A stretch of 64,000 bases of DNA from Chryseobacterium sp. KLBC 52 (GCF_003347605.1 NZ_QDFZ01000002.1:248001-312000), one strand, 5' to 3'; positions 44,056 to 54,578 are shown, counted from the stretch's first letter. A program made the numbers and translations. Notes: a model not told the origin generated them from the letters alone.

Positions 44056-47000
44056 TTATTCTTTGATAAATTTCTTTTGGGTAGTATTACCGTTATCATC
44101 GATATCAATAACATAAACACCGTTAATCAATCTGCTTACATTGATCTGGTTGTTTAGTAAGATACCGTCAGCAATAACCTGCCCGGCAGCATTGTAGATC
44201 TTGTATTTAGCTCTTTTGCTAACATTTTTCACAAACAATACTGAGCTTACCGGGTTAGGATAAATCATCACACTTGTCTGATCAATTGGATTAGCAACTA
44301 CCGGTTTAGAGATTCTTACCGTGTAATCCTCTACTTCTCCGTTTTTGAAGTCTGTACAGTTTACTGGGATGCCGTCTCTAGACATGGCTACTCTCATCAC
44401 TACATACTTGTAATCTGTCATGCTTACAAATGCATCTGCAGGTACATTGAATTTACCTGAAACAGGGCTGTTTGAATTGGGTGAAGAAGTGAATACTCTT
44501 TCGTTGATGTCAAACTCTCCGTTTCTGTTGAAGTCAATCCAAACTGCAATTCCTTCGTTGTAAGTAGTTCCTGTCCATTTTTTCTCGATGATGATCTCAT
44601 TGTCGGTTGATCCCTGGATCATTTCGATGAATGTTTTAGGAACTCCGGTATAATCTGTATAAGTAGATGCTCCGGATTCGTTCTCCATTGTTTTCTTACC
44701 TGTAGGCTTCACTGTCACTTTAGAGATATGCTCTCCTGTAGAGTTTTCAGCCTTCATCTTACAGTAGATTACTGTAGGCGTTGTAAAGTAGTAAGGAGGA
44801 GTATAGTTTCCTGGCGTACCATTACAGATATTTACTACCTGCATTTCATATTTTGTTAATTCTGTAAGACCAGTCAATACAAGGTTATTAACTAATGATG
44901 GTACTTCTGTCCAACTTGGAATACCCACTTTTCTATATCTAAGAACATACGTTGCTCCCGGGAACGGATCCCACTGGATAGCCGCTGATGTAGGAAGCAA
45001 TTGAGTAATTGTTAATCCCGGAGGCGGAATCTGACATATTCTTTCTGTCGTAAATACTTTAGGGTTAGAATATGGATTTAATGTAGTTTCACCGTTACAC
45101 TGGTTAGCAATCTGCACTTCATAAGTTGTATATGGCTCTAAAGGAGTTACACTTCCTAATACATAAGTATTTGCAGGAGCTGCCGGTAAACTTATAGTAG
45201 CCCATGTAGTAGTACCTACTTTTCTCCATCTCATTGTATACGTAGAACTTGCCGCAAGCGGAGACCACGTAATCAATGCCGTTGTTGGAGTAATATTTGT
45301 TACAGTTACATTTGGAGGTGTAGGATCACATCTGGTAGTGAAGGTCTTGATTGGAGTTGCGGTTCCAACGATATCTCCACAAATTGCTGCTACCTCTACT
45401 TCATAAGTAGTAGCTGGTGTCAATCCACTGATTACCAGCGGAAGGTTACCCAATTGTGCTGAAGCATATACTTGCGTCCAAGCTGTTGTTCCCTGAACTC
45501 TGTATCTTACCACATAGCTCACTCCTGCTCCTGTGATGGTTACTGTAGCTGTTGTATGCGTTGTAGTAAATGTTGGAGCGTTAGGAGTTGCATTGCTACA
45601 AGGTCTTATTCTTACTCTGTAGTCTTCCACTTCTCCATCTACTGCATTCTGACACATTGTAGGAGCACTTGTACGTTTCAGTACCACTCTCATTGTAGTT
45701 GTCAATGGTCCTGTGTAAGCATTTGAAGGAACAGCAAAAGTAGCTGTTACCGGAGTAGTTGTGTTAGCTGGAGATATTAAAATTCTCTCAGCATCTGTAA
45801 ACTGTCCGTTTCTGTCAAAGTCTATCCACGCTGTTACAGCGTCGTTACCCGTTGCACCAGTCCATCCTTTTGCAACAGAGATTTTGTTATTCTGAGAATT
45901 TACATCTAAAGTAACAAGAGTCTCGGCTGTAGTATAGCTGATATAGTTGGTTTGTACTGAAGTATTATTCATTGGTGGAACTCCAAGATTCGAAGAGGTA
46001 ATGGTTACATTCGAAATATGGTCATTCGTACCGGTACCTGTCATTGGACAGTAAGTTAACGGAGGTGTTGTGAATGTTACTGTTGACGAGTAAGATCCAG
46101 TAGAACCGTTACAAGTTGTAGAAACCTGAACATCATAATTAGTCTGTTCTGTAAGACCAGTTATTCCATAGAAGTTCTGACCAGCAGGAACTGTAGCTGT
46201 TTGCCAAGCTCCACTTGGAGAAACTCTCCATCTGATATTATAAGTAGCTCCTGTTGTTGCAACCCACGATACGGTTGCTGTAGTAGCACCAATATTATTC
46301 ACTGTAATATTTGTTGGAGCAGCTGTTGAACAAGGCTGAGCATCTACAAATTTTACTGCATAATCTTCTACTTCTCCCTGAGTGAATGTTCCACAAGGAT
46401 TGGCGTTATCAAAATATCTCATTACTACACGCATACGGGTAGGAAGGGTTCCCGTATAAACATTACCACTTGCAACGGTAGGTACTGCGAAAGTAGCTGT
46501 TACCGGAGTAGTTGTATTGTATGTAGTATTAAGAATTCTTTCACTGGTTTCAAATGTTCCGTTTCTGTTAAAATCTACCCAGGCTGAAACTGCATATGAA
46601 GAAGAAGAACCTGGCCAGTATTTATTTACAGAGATTTTATTATTTCCAGAACCTCTTTCAAAGATTACTACTCTTGTAGCATCTGCCGTATAATCTTTAT
46701 AATTGTCAGATCCGGAATTACTCATCATAATAGGAGTATTCGTAGGAGTAACAGTTACATTATTAATATATCCGCTTGTTGCAGTATTACTTGTAGGGCC
46801 TGCAGTACAATAAGTAAGAGCAGGTGTTGTAAAGGTAATAGTTGGTGAGAATGCACCTGTTGTTCCTCCACATACCGTAGCTACCTGTACATCATAAGCA
46901 GTCTGCTCCAATAATCCGGTAAGAATTTGGTTACTGATTAATGGGGTATTTACTGCAATTTGCTGCCATGCTCCGGAAGGAGAAACCCTGTATCTTACTA

Positions 47001-48486
47001 TATAAGTAGCTCCTGTAGTTGATGTCCAAGTAACATTTGCCGAAGAAGGAGTTACGTTGTTAACCATGATATTGGATGGCGGTGCTGTAGAACATCCTGC
47101 CAAATCGATCAGTTTTACTGCATAGTCTTCAGTTTCACCATAATAATAAGTTCCACAAGCGTTAATAGGGCTGTATTCATTTAATACAACACGCATTTTT
47201 GTCGTCAGGTTTCCTGTGTAGGCACCACCGGCAGCAGTTGGTACTGTAAATGTAGCGGTAACCGGAGTTGTTGTATTACTTGGTGAAGTAAGTACTCTTT
47301 CAGTTGCTTCAAAAACACCATTACGGTTAAAGTCAATCCAAACTCCTGTTAAGAAGCTATATTGAGTTCCTGGCCAAGCTTTTGAAACTGAAACGGTACC
47401 TGTACCTCCTCTTACCAAAGTAACTACTCTAGCAGGATCTGTACTGTAATCTGTATAGCCGCTCTGGCCAGAGTTGCTGTACATAGACGGAGCTCCCTGT
47501 GCATTCACAGAAACCTGATTGATATATCCGTCAATATAGGTACTTGTAGCACCGGAAGTACAATAAGTAAGTGCAGGGGTTGTAAAGTTGACACTGGAAG
47601 AGAATGCTCCCTGTGTACCTCCACAGATAGTCGCTACCTGAACTTCATATTGAGTCTGCTCAGTCAATCCGGTAATAATCTGGTTTGCGACCATAGGAGT
47701 CGTAACATTGATTGTTGTCCAAGCTCCCCCTGAAACAGGTCTGTATCTTACAACATAAGTGGCACCTGAGGCAAGATACCATCCTACATTAGCAGAAGTT
47801 GTTGTCAGGTTTGAAACTGTAATATTGGTAGGTGGCGCTGTTGAACAAGCTGCAAGCGGGTGGCTTTCCAACTGTATTCTTGGAATATCTGCAAGTCTGT
47901 CTTTTGCAGAAGGCGGTGCTGCAGGGTCCGGGTTTGCACTATCTTCATAATAGATTATCCCTCTATTTGCTCCTGCATTATATGATCCCCAGGCCGTACC
48001 CGGAGAAGATGCATAATCGGGAGTTTTTTCATTTACGGCAACCACAAGATTGTCTGTTCCATTCCATAAAAATGGTGTAGACAATTGAAGAGTTACCCAG
48101 CTTCCGTTCGTTAAGTTAGGTAAAACTCCGTCAAACACCTGAGTCATAGAACTTACCGGAACCCAGTTTGTATTGGATGTAAAGCTAGTCTGGGTTGTGT
48201 TTCCCATATATACCACCCAATCCTTATATACAGCCTGAGAGGCTGCAACGGTGGTGGAATAAAACTTTATAGCCGTGATATAGTTCGACGTACCAATGGC
48301 AGTCGTAAGTTCCGCAGCCGTATAGATCTGCTGGGAATAACTATACCCATAATAGGAACGTATGGGGAGATACACAGAGGTACCCGTTCCTGTCCCGATC
48401 TGTCCTGCCTGAGCCGAGACTTTGGATACAAAGCCTGTGCAAATCAAACAGAGAAACAGAATTAAAGAGGTAAAGAATTTCTTCAT
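44056..48486 (-). CDS. Large T9SS-secreted protein with FN3 and GEVED repeats
   Basis: This is a 1476-aa secreted protein. After the signal peptide (to about residue 26) comes an N-terminal domain, then six fibronectin type III modules (each starting C-x-x-x-P-P-x-N) mixed with four GEVED domains, each holding VxxWIDFNRNG, MRVV and GEVEDY-like segments. The C-terminus is a T9SS type A sorting domain (IYPNPVSSVLFVKN, KYKIYNAAGQVI). Such proteins bind the cell surface or polymers. No catalytic motif is seen. It lies beside the zinc protease with similar modules. Confidence 0.88.
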   Translation of the reverse strand: MKKFFTSLILFLCLICTGFVSKVSAQAGQIGTGTGTSVYLPIRSYYGYSYSQQIYTAAELTTAIGTSNYITAIKFYSTTVAASQAVYKDWVVYMGNTTQTSFTSNTNWVPVSSMTQVFDGVLPNLTNGSWVTLQLSTPFLWNGTDNLVVAVNEKTPDYASSPGTAWGSYNAGANRGIIYYEDSANPDPAAPPSAKDRLADIPRIQLESHPLAACSTAPPTNITVSNLTTTSANVGWYLASGATYVVRYRPVSGGAWTTINVTTPMVANQIITGLTEQTQYEVQVATICGGTQGAFSSSVNFTTPALTYCTSGATSTYIDGYINQVSVNAQGAPSMYSNSGQSGYTDYSTDPARVVTLVRGGTGTVSVSKAWPGTQYSFLTGVWIDFNRNGVFEATERVLTSPSNTTTPVTATFTVPTAAGGAYTGNLTTKMRVVLNEYSPINACGTYYYGETEDYAVKLIDLAGCSTAPPSNIMVNNVTPSSANVTWTSTTGATYIVRYRVSPSGAWQQIAVNTPLISNQILTGLLEQTAYDVQVATVCGGTTGAFSPTITFTTPALTYCTAGPTSNTATSGYINNVTVTPTNTPIMMSNSGSDNYKDYTADATRVVIFERGSGNNKISVNKYWPGSSSSYAVSAWVDFNRNGTFETSERILNTTYNTTTPVTATFAVPTVASGNVYTGTLPTRMRVVMRYFDNANPCGTFTQGEVEDYAVKFVDAQPCSTAAPTNITVNNIGATTATVSWVATTGATYNIRWRVSPSGAWQTATVPAGQNFYGITGLTEQTNYDVQVSTTCNGSTGSYSSTVTFTTPPLTYCPMTGTGTNDHISNVTITSSNLGVPPMNNTSVQTNYISYTTAETLVTLDVNSQNNKISVAKGWTGATGNDAVTAWIDFDRNGQFTDAERILISPANTTTPVTATFAVPSNAYTGPLTTTMRVVLKRTSAPTMCQNAVDGEVEDYRVRIRPCSNATPNAPTFTTTHTTATVTITGAGVSYVVRYRVQGTTAWTQVYASAQLGNLPLVISGLTPATTYEVEVAAICGDIVGTATPIKTFTTRCDPTPPNVTVTNITPTTALITWSPLAASSTYTMRWRKVGTTTWATISLPAAPANTYVLGSVTPLEPYTTYEVQIANQCNGETTLNPYSNPKVFTTERICQIPPPGLTITQLLPTSAAIQWDPFPGATYVLRYRKVGIPSWTEVPSLVNNLVLTGLTELTKYEMQVVNICNGTPGNYTPPYYFTTPTVIYCKMKAENSTGEHISKVTVKPTGKKTMENESGASTYTDYTGVPKTFIEMIQGSTDNEIIIEKKWTGTTYNEGIAVWIDFNRNGEFDINERVFTSSPNSNSPVSGKFNVPADAFVSMTDYKYVVMRVAMSRDGIPVNCTDFKNGEVEDYTVRISKPVVANPIDQTSVMIYPNPVSSVLFVKNVSKRAKYKIYNAAGQVIADGILLNNQINVSRLINGVYVIDIDDNGNTTQKKFIKE

Positions 48487-48513
48487 AATGTTTTCATTAT
48501 AATATTAATCACA

Positions 48514-48521
48514 CAAATCTA
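48514..48521 (-). promoter_or_regulatory. -7 element upstream of the FN3/GEVED gene
   Basis: TAGATTTG on the minus strand (48521-48514) fits TAnnTTTG 28 nt before the start. No clear -33 element. Confidence 0.4.
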
Positions 48522-48606
48522 ATCATTTTTTATTATTAATTTATAAGTACATTTATGTTTTTTTTATAAAAAAATAACAAATTTATTACTTATGCTCTAA
48601 ATAAAG

Positions 48607-48632
48607 AAATCCCCGGGACTTCCCGGGGATTT
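48607..48632 (-). terminator. Terminator of the zinc-protease gene
   Basis: AAATCCCCGGGA (48607-48618) pairs with TCCCGGGGATTT (48621-48632), a perfect 12-bp stem with a 2-nt loop. Confidence 0.85.
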
Positions 48633-48653
48633 ACTAATATTTAAAGGTTATCT

Positions 48654-51600
48654 TTATTTCTTGATAAATTTAGATTTGAATTGTTCAATTCCTTTATCAT
48701 CTATTGTAATAATATAACCACCTTTAACTAAAGCTGAAACATTAACCTTTCCATTATTGATATTTCCTCTGTCTACTAATTGTCCAGCTGCACTATAAAT
48801 CTTATAAGTTGCTTTATCTGAAACTTTAGTAATATTCAGAACATCAGTTGCAGGGTTTGGATAAATCTGAATACCATTATTTTTAACAGTACTTTCAGAA
48901 GTAGCAAGGTTACCTGTAATCACTACGTTATAATCCTCAACCTCACCATCGAAAAGTTCATCACAAACATAATCTGAAGGTAATGATAAACCAACGTTAC
49001 CACCTCCAGTTCCAGCACCTACATAGAATGCTACAACTCTCATTCTTAACGGCTGTCCTTCTACTGCATTCGCAGGAATTGTAACGTTCCCACTTACTAC
49101 AGTTGATGGCTGCGTTAATGTTACAGGATAATTCAATACTCTTTCTGAATCACTGAAAACACCATCCTTATTAAAGTCTATAAATGCAGCTACAGTATCA
49201 TAATCAGCACCACCGGAGTTCCCTACAGTAACAGACATAGGGTAAACATTCCCTTTTGTTAAGTTAATCTGAAGTGCTGTATTTGTTGCATAGTTTGTAT
49301 ATGTACTATTTGCAGAAGTGTTATTTACATTCGCAAGTGTTACATTGGCAATATACTCATAGTCTGCACTCGTTGAAGCAGCGGCACAGTAAGAAAGTGC
49401 AGGTGTACTGAAGTTTACAGATGCAGAATATGTTCCTACTGTAGTACCACAAACTAAAGCTACCTGAACTTCATAAGTAGTACCATCAATTAAATTACTT
49501 AAGTTGATTGAAGGAACTGCTGTATCAGCTTCAGTCCATACAGTTGTACCTACTTTTCTGTAACGTACTTTATATGTTGCGCCTGTATAAGACATCCAAG
49601 ATACACTTCCTGAAGACACCGTAATGTTACTTACAACAACGTTAGTTGGTGCAGCACTGCTACAAGCAGATAGAGGTGCAATACTTACAGGTCCTACTGC
49701 ATAGAAAACATTTCCTATTGAAGAAACTCTTACTTTAATTGTCTGACCGTTCAATGAAGAAGGGAAAGTAAAGTTTTCAGATCCGTCGTTAGGTGTTGAC
49801 GCAGATAGTACCGTCCAGGTTGTTCCGTTATCTGTAGTATAATCAATTTTTACATTAGCAACATTATAAGGAGCTGCATTGGTATTGGCAACAATCCATT
49901 GAACCGGAGTTGGCGTATTTACATCAGCATATTGGTTCGCTAATCTGAATGGGCCATTATCTCCTACAACAATAGTCTGAACTTTAAAAGCAGATTGCTG
50001 TTCAGCTACATTGGAATTATTATCTCTTACCGTTAATGCAAAATTTGTAGTTCTTGCCGTAGTAGATACTGCTTCCCAGGTATTGTTTGCATTATTTAAT
50101 ACTCCGTTCATTACAGACGTAAATTTCGGGAAATATCTTGTTGGGCTTGCGTTTGGAGCAGCAGATCTGAATGAAGCTCCTGATGTTGTATTTCCTAAGT
50201 TATATTTATCAATAGAAACTAAAGCATCATCTACCTCTTCCCAAGAATAAGTCATTGGGTCATTTTCAGGATCTGTAGCACTACCTGTCAAGGCAAAAGC
50301 AGTACCTTTTGGTATAGTATATGTTGGCAGATCAGCAATTACCGGTGGGTTATTGGTAATGGTAGTTTCTACGTCACAAGTTTTTGCAATTAAGTTCGCC
50401 TGTACCTGACCGATACTTGCTTTATGGAAATAAGGATCAGAGTTTTGCTGAACATCTGTATCAGGACCGGTAATACCAGCATATCCCATAATAGTAGTTC
50501 CTGAACCAGGTTCCATATTTACTCCACTTCCTTCAAGATTATGAGAGAAAGTATGGTTAGCTCCTAACTGGTGTCCCATCTCATGAGCTACATAGTCGAT
50601 ATCGAAGCTATCCCCTGATGGAATTCCATTTGCAGGAGAAGTAAACCCTGAACCTTTTCCTTTAGGAACTGAAGTTGTAGGATTAATACATACACATCCG
50701 ATACATCCGGCGTTTCCTCCACCTCCTGATTTACCGAATAAGTGTCCGATATCATAGTTGGTATTTCCTACATTATTTGTCAAAGCCGTTTGCAGTTGTG
50801 TATTCCAAGCTCCACCCGCTCCGGTTGCAGCAGCAGAATATGGATCAGTAGCAGGATCAATATAAATTACATTAGGAAAGTTCTGTAAATTCAAATGCAA
50901 TGCAAAGTCTTTTTCAAAAACCCCATTTACTCTGGTTAGAGTATTATTGATAGCAACAATTGCAGGAGCTCTTTTCTGATCATCCGTGGCAGTAGCAGGT
51001 ACACCAGCAAGTCCCATAAAGTATTGCGTGTACTCACCCGTAACAGACATTGCCAGTCTCATTGTTCTGTATTTTTTATCAGAACTTTTGTTAAAAGTTG
51101 TTGGCTGATTAGTGAACGACTGTCCGTTTTTTAATAGAGCATCTATTTCCTTCTTAGCAGCAGGAGATTCTTCTGTAGAACACAAGAAACCGTTTTTATC
51201 CTTTTTTGTTTTAGGATGAACAGCATACACTGTTTTGTCTGCTGAAGCAGGATCAATAAATTCATATTTATCTCCATGGATAATCATTGACTGAAAATCA
51301 TTAGGAGCGATACTGAATCTTAAGTATTTGGTAGGGTCATCTACACTTGTTCCAACATAAGATCCTAATTCATACTTGTCTGCCAGTTCTTTTACAACTA
51401 CTGGAAAACTGTATACATTAAACCTTTCAATCTTCCCACTCATTGTAGGAAGAGAAATTACTACAGGAGTGGAATTTGTTCCCATTTCCTGTGCATTCTT
51501 CAGCTGAGATCTCAGTAAGTTCAGGTCCAGTTTATAGTACCCGTTACTTCTTACATTAGATTGATCTACTCTAAATCCTGTACTTCTTTTGTTATCGTCT

Positions 51601-51686
51601 CCTTTTTTAAGAGAAGTGGGTGTCCATTGGCCGAACACTGCCCCTCCTATACAAGTTAACATTAAAGCAGTAAATACTCTTTTCAT
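48654..51686 (-). CDS. Secreted reprolysin-like zinc metalloprotease (T9SS)
   Basis: This 1010-aa protein has a signal peptide, a propeptide-like N-terminal region and a zinc protease domain with the extended motif HEMGHQLGANH (His368, Glu369, His372, His378), typical of metzincins of the reprolysin type. Downstream are an Ig-like region, one FN3 module (CSSAAPTNVVVSNITVSSG), one GEVED domain (AAFIDFNKDGVF to GEVEDYNV) and a T9SS sorting domain (IYPNPATDVLNITK). It is likely an extracellular protease for nutrition or host degradation. It is 167 bp upstream of the FN3/GEVED gene in transcription order, separated by a terminator. Confidence 0.9.
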   Translation of the reverse strand: MKRVFTALMLTCIGGAVFGQWTPTSLKKGDDNKRSTGFRVDQSNVRSNGYYKLDLNLLRSQLKNAQEMGTNSTPVVISLPTMSGKIERFNVYSFPVVVKELADKYELGSYVGTSVDDPTKYLRFSIAPNDFQSMIIHGDKYEFIDPASADKTVYAVHPKTKKDKNGFLCSTEESPAAKKEIDALLKNGQSFTNQPTTFNKSSDKKYRTMRLAMSVTGEYTQYFMGLAGVPATATDDQKRAPAIVAINNTLTRVNGVFEKDFALHLNLQNFPNVIYIDPATDPYSAAATGAGGAWNTQLQTALTNNVGNTNYDIGHLFGKSGGGGNAGCIGCVCINPTTSVPKGKGSGFTSPANGIPSGDSFDIDYVAHEMGHQLGANHTFSHNLEGSGVNMEPGSGTTIMGYAGITGPDTDVQQNSDPYFHKASIGQVQANLIAKTCDVETTITNNPPVIADLPTYTIPKGTAFALTGSATDPENDPMTYSWEEVDDALVSIDKYNLGNTTSGASFRSAAPNASPTRYFPKFTSVMNGVLNNANNTWEAVSTTARTTNFALTVRDNNSNVAEQQSAFKVQTIVVGDNGPFRLANQYADVNTPTPVQWIVANTNAAPYNVANVKIDYTTDNGTTWTVLSASTPNDGSENFTFPSSLNGQTIKVRVSSIGNVFYAVGPVSIAPLSACSSAAPTNVVVSNITVSSGSVSWMSYTGATYKVRYRKVGTTVWTEADTAVPSINLSNLIDGTTYEVQVALVCGTTVGTYSASVNFSTPALSYCAAASTSADYEYIANVTLANVNNTSANSTYTNYATNTALQINLTKGNVYPMSVTVGNSGGADYDTVAAFIDFNKDGVFSDSERVLNYPVTLTQPSTVVSGNVTIPANAVEGQPLRMRVVAFYVGAGTGGGNVGLSLPSDYVCDELFDGEVEDYNVVITGNLATSESTVKNNGIQIYPNPATDVLNITKVSDKATYKIYSAAGQLVDRGNINNGKVNVSALVKGGYIITIDDKGIEQFKSKFIKK

Positions 51687-51713
51687 AAATTAAAACACAA
51701 TTATAATTTCCGC

Positions 51714-51739
51714 CAAATATAACCATTTTACGACTCAAA
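51714..51739 (-). promoter_or_regulatory. Promoter of the zinc-protease gene
   Basis: TATATTTG (51721-51714) on the minus strand is a perfect -7, and TTTG (51739-51736) lies 14 nt upstream, shorter than the usual gap. Confidence 0.5.
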
Positions 51740-51893
51740 CAAATAAAATAACTTAATATTTTTTAATATTATACATACAACTAGCACAATCATTAAAAAA
51801 AATTCAAAGCGAACAACAAGATTAAGTTTGTATTTTATATATTGTAAAAGTTAATGATTATCATTTCTAAAAATTATAAGTAGCATTCATTAA

Positions 51894-51934
51894 AAAAACC
51901 ACAAACTTTAGAATAATTAAAGTTTGTGGTTTTT
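51894..51934 (-). terminator. Terminator of the rlmD operon
   Basis: AAAAACCACAAACTTTA (51894-51910) pairs with TAAAGTTTGTGGTTTTT (51918-51934), a perfect 17-bp stem. It lies past the DUF6048 gene stop. Confidence 0.85.
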
Positions 51935-51962
51935 ATATTTTAAACGGTAAGAGCTGTTATTT

Positions 51963-52628
51963 CTAAAACTTATAAGCTATATTCCATGCAAATCCCATAT
52001 TAAACTTTGAGGAACTTTTTCCAAACCCGGGAACTATCATCGGAGAGATGTCATCCTGCTTGGAAGTGTATACCATATATCTTGGCTGAAGATTCACATC
52101 AATATAAAAATTAGAGCTGAATAGCTGCACTCTTCCTCCTATAGTTCCTTCCAGCCAAAAAGAAGACTGTGAGGATGAAGGAAATGCTTCAGAGGAGTTA
52201 CTTCCCCCAAATCCACGAACGGGAACAGCCATATACTCCTGATTATAAAATGATCCAGCCACTTTTCCTCCGGCATAAAATCCGTTGAATTCATTTTCCG
52301 CATCTTTTGCAAGCATATAGAATGCTCCCAACTTAACGAAAGGACCGCTTGCCTTAGCATCGTAGCCATTCTTCTGATATACGTTTTTCTCAAAACCGGC
52401 TTCCGCAATAGCATGAATACTTCCTTTGATCTTTGAGGAAATAAATCCCTGATACAGCTTTCTATCCGAAAAAAATCCGGCTCCTGTATTCAATACATCA
52501 AGGCCAACCATAAAATTAGGTTCATATTTTTCGTGAACCTTCTTTTCTGCTTCCTTTTTTTTGTCTTGTGCCCAGCTTATTATTCCAAATAAACTAAAAA
52601 GAAAGGTAAAGATTAGTCTTGTCTTCAT
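51963..52628 (-). CDS. DUF6048-family outer-membrane-like protein
   Basis: This 221-aa protein has a signal peptide (MKTRLIFTFLFSLFGIISWA) and many aromatic beta strands (FNGFYAGGKVAGSFYNQEYM, FYIDVNLQPRYMVYTS) ending with an aromatic C-terminal residue (NIAYKF), as in small outer-membrane barrels. I assign it to DUF6048 because it follows a DUF6452 gene and rlmD, the usual flavobacterial order. The start overlaps the DUF6452 gene by 35 bp. Function unknown. Confidence 0.75.
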   Translation of the reverse strand: MKTRLIFTFLFSLFGIISWAQDKKKEAEKKVHEKYEPNFMVGLDVLNTGAGFFSDRKLYQGFISSKIKGSIHAIAEAGFEKNVYQKNGYDAKASGPFVKLGAFYMLAKDAENEFNGFYAGGKVAGSFYNQEYMAVPVRGFGGSNSSEAFPSSSQSSFWLEGTIGGRVQLFSSNFYIDVNLQPRYMVYTSKQDDISPMIVPGFGKSSSKFNMGFAWNIAYKF

Positions 52629-53070
52629 TCTCTATTTGATTTTGTCCGGCCTCCACTTTCAGCACCGGGTTAGGAGTTACTAATTCTGAAGTTAAATTCT
52701 CGTAATACTTTTTGATTCCGCATCCCGGAGATACATAGGTCGATTTTGTAGTATAATTAATTCTTACTTTAGATTCCGTCCCCTTTTTGGTAAGTTTAAA
52801 ATAAACGTCTGTATAAGGAGAGTTATCTACCCGTAGAGGAATTAACCTGGAATCAGTCTTTACAGCTACTCCCAAATCTACCTTTCCTGCACCATAATCT
52901 ACTGCAACATAGAGAGAGTCCAGAGTAGTCTCTTTTCCACTGTCCATATCTCTGTAGGCCACCTTCATTCTGGGAGTTCCTTCTCCGCTTTCACAAATAT
53001 CATCGTCACCCCCACAGGAAACAAGCATTCCTAAAAAGCAGATCGCTATAAGAAATTTAAAGTACTTCAT
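52594..53070 (-). CDS. DUF6452-family lipoprotein
   Basis: This 158-aa lipoprotein has the signal MKYFKFLIAICFLGMLVSC (Cys19), followed by GGDDDICESGEGTPRMKVAY. The body is beta-rich with a later cysteine (SPGCGIKKYYENL). It sits between rlmD and the DUF6048 gene, overlapping the latter by 35 bp, the common gene pair in Flavobacteriia. Function unknown. Confidence 0.78.
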   Translation of the reverse strand: MKYFKFLIAICFLGMLVSCGGDDDICESGEGTPRMKVAYRDMDSGKETTLDSLYVAVDYGAGKVDLGVAVKTDSRLIPLRVDNSPYTDVYFKLTKKGTESKVRINYTTKSTYVSPGCGIKKYYENLTSELVTPNPVLKVEAGQNQIENEDKTNLYLSF

Positions 53071-53101
53071 ATTAAGATTTGAAATTCAAATTTAAATAAA
53101 T

Positions 53102-54514
53102 TTATTTTTTAATCAGTAATGCAATGTTTTCTACATGGTGTGTCTGCGGGAACATATCTACCGGTAAGATCTTCACCAAAGTGTAATGTTCTTTCATTAA
53201 AGCAAGATCTCTTGCCTGTGTAGCAGAGTTACAGCTTACATAAACTACTTTTTCCGGTGAAAGCTTAAGAATCTGTTCTACAACCTTCTGATGCATTCCG
53301 TCTCTTGGTGGATCTGTGATCAATACATCTGCTTTAGGATGATTGGCCATGAATTCATCATTAAAGATATCTTTCATATCTCCACAATAGAATGTTGTAT
53401 TTGTTAAGCCGTTCAATGCAGCATGTTCTATTGCCGCATCTATGGCTTCCTGTACAGATTCTATTCCGATTACCTGCTTTGCATTTCTTGCAACATACTG
53501 AGCAATTGTTCCTGTTCCTGTATAAAGGTCATATACTACTTCATCACCTTTCAGATCTGCAAACTCCAGTGTTTTTCTGTATAGTTCCAACGCTTGTTTA
53601 TAATTGGTCTGGAAGAATGATTTCGGTCCGATCTTAAACTTCAGCCCATCCATTTCTTCCATAAGGTACCCTTCTCCGAAGTATACATTGATGTTTAAAT
53701 CATAGATAGAGTCATTCTGCTTAGGATTGATGGCATATACCAATGTTTTAATCTGCGGGAACTTTTCTAATAAGAATTCAAAAAGCTTCTCTCTGTTTTC
53801 TTTTTCTTCTCTGTAAAGCTGGAAAAGAACCATCCATTCTCCATGAGAGTTCTGTCTCATCATTAAGGTTCTTAAGAAACCTTCCTGATTTCTTACGTCA
53901 AAGAAATCCAAACCATTATTAACTCCATATTCTTTTACAGCCAGTCTAATAGCATTGGAAGGGTCTTCCTGAAGGAAACATTCTTTCAAGTCAAGAATTT
54001 TGCTCCACATGCCGGGAATATGAAAACCTAAAGCATCTTTGCTCCCGAAATTTTCTTCAGAACTGATTTCGTACTGAGTAAGCCATCTTGCATTGGAGAA
54101 TGAAAACTCCATTTTATTTCTATAAAAATATTGTTCTTCAGATCCTAGAATTGGCACGGTTTCAAACTCATCAATTCCTCCGATTCTTTTGATATTGTTA
54201 TAGACTTCTTCCTGTTTAAAATCAAGCTGTTTTTCATAGCTCATGTTCTGCCACTTGCATCCTCCGCAAGTACCGAAATGAATACATTTAGGCTCAACTC
54301 TGTACGGTGATTTTTCAAGTACTTCAATTGCTTCGCCTTCATAATATTTCGACTTTGCTTTTTTCACTCTCACATTCACAATATCACCAGGAATTGCGCC
54401 TGTTACCATTACCGTTTTACCTTCTTCTGTTTTTCCTATTGCCACGCCTTTTGCTCCGGCAGTCAACAATTTTATATTTTCAAGAGTCAGATCTCTTTTT
54501 TTCTTCCTACTCAT
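53102..54514 (-). CDS. rlmD: 23S rRNA (uracil-C5)-methyltransferase RlmD
   Basis: This SAM-dependent enzyme methylates U1939 of 23S rRNA. The 470-aa protein has an N-terminal TRAM domain (VAIGKTEEGKTVMVTGAIPG), an iron-sulfur cluster region (CIHFGTCGGCKWQNM), a methyltransferase fold (VYDLYTGTGTIAQYVA) and the catalytic loop with TDPPRDG and VSCNSATQARD. It heads a unit with two small secreted-protein genes. An upstream -7 element is at 54562-54569. Confidence 0.95.
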   Translation of the reverse strand: MSRKKKRDLTLENIKLLTAGAKGVAIGKTEEGKTVMVTGAIPGDIVNVRVKKAKSKYYEGEAIEVLEKSPYRVEPKCIHFGTCGGCKWQNMSYEKQLDFKQEEVYNNIKRIGGIDEFETVPILGSEEQYFYRNKMEFSFSNARWLTQYEISSEENFGSKDALGFHIPGMWSKILDLKECFLQEDPSNAIRLAVKEYGVNNGLDFFDVRNQEGFLRTLMMRQNSHGEWMVLFQLYREEKENREKLFEFLLEKFPQIKTLVYAINPKQNDSIYDLNINVYFGEGYLMEEMDGLKFKIGPKSFFQTNYKQALELYRKTLEFADLKGDEVVYDLYTGTGTIAQYVARNAKQVIGIESVQEAIDAAIEHAALNGLTNTTFYCGDMKDIFNDEFMANHPKADVLITDPPRDGMHQKVVEQILKLSPEKVVYVSCNSATQARDLALMKEHYTLVKILPVDMFPQTHHVENIALLIKK

Positions 54515-54561
54515 TCTAAAATTTTCTATTTTCCTAATGGGAACTTTTACATTCCAGTTTG

Positions 54562-54569
54562 CAAAAATA
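54562..54569 (-). promoter_or_regulatory. -7 element of rlmD
   Basis: TATTTTTG (54569-54562) on the minus strand fits TAnnTTTG, with a leader of about 40 nt, and lies just downstream of the preceding gene's terminator. Confidence 0.45.
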
Positions 54570-54578
54570 CAATAAAAA

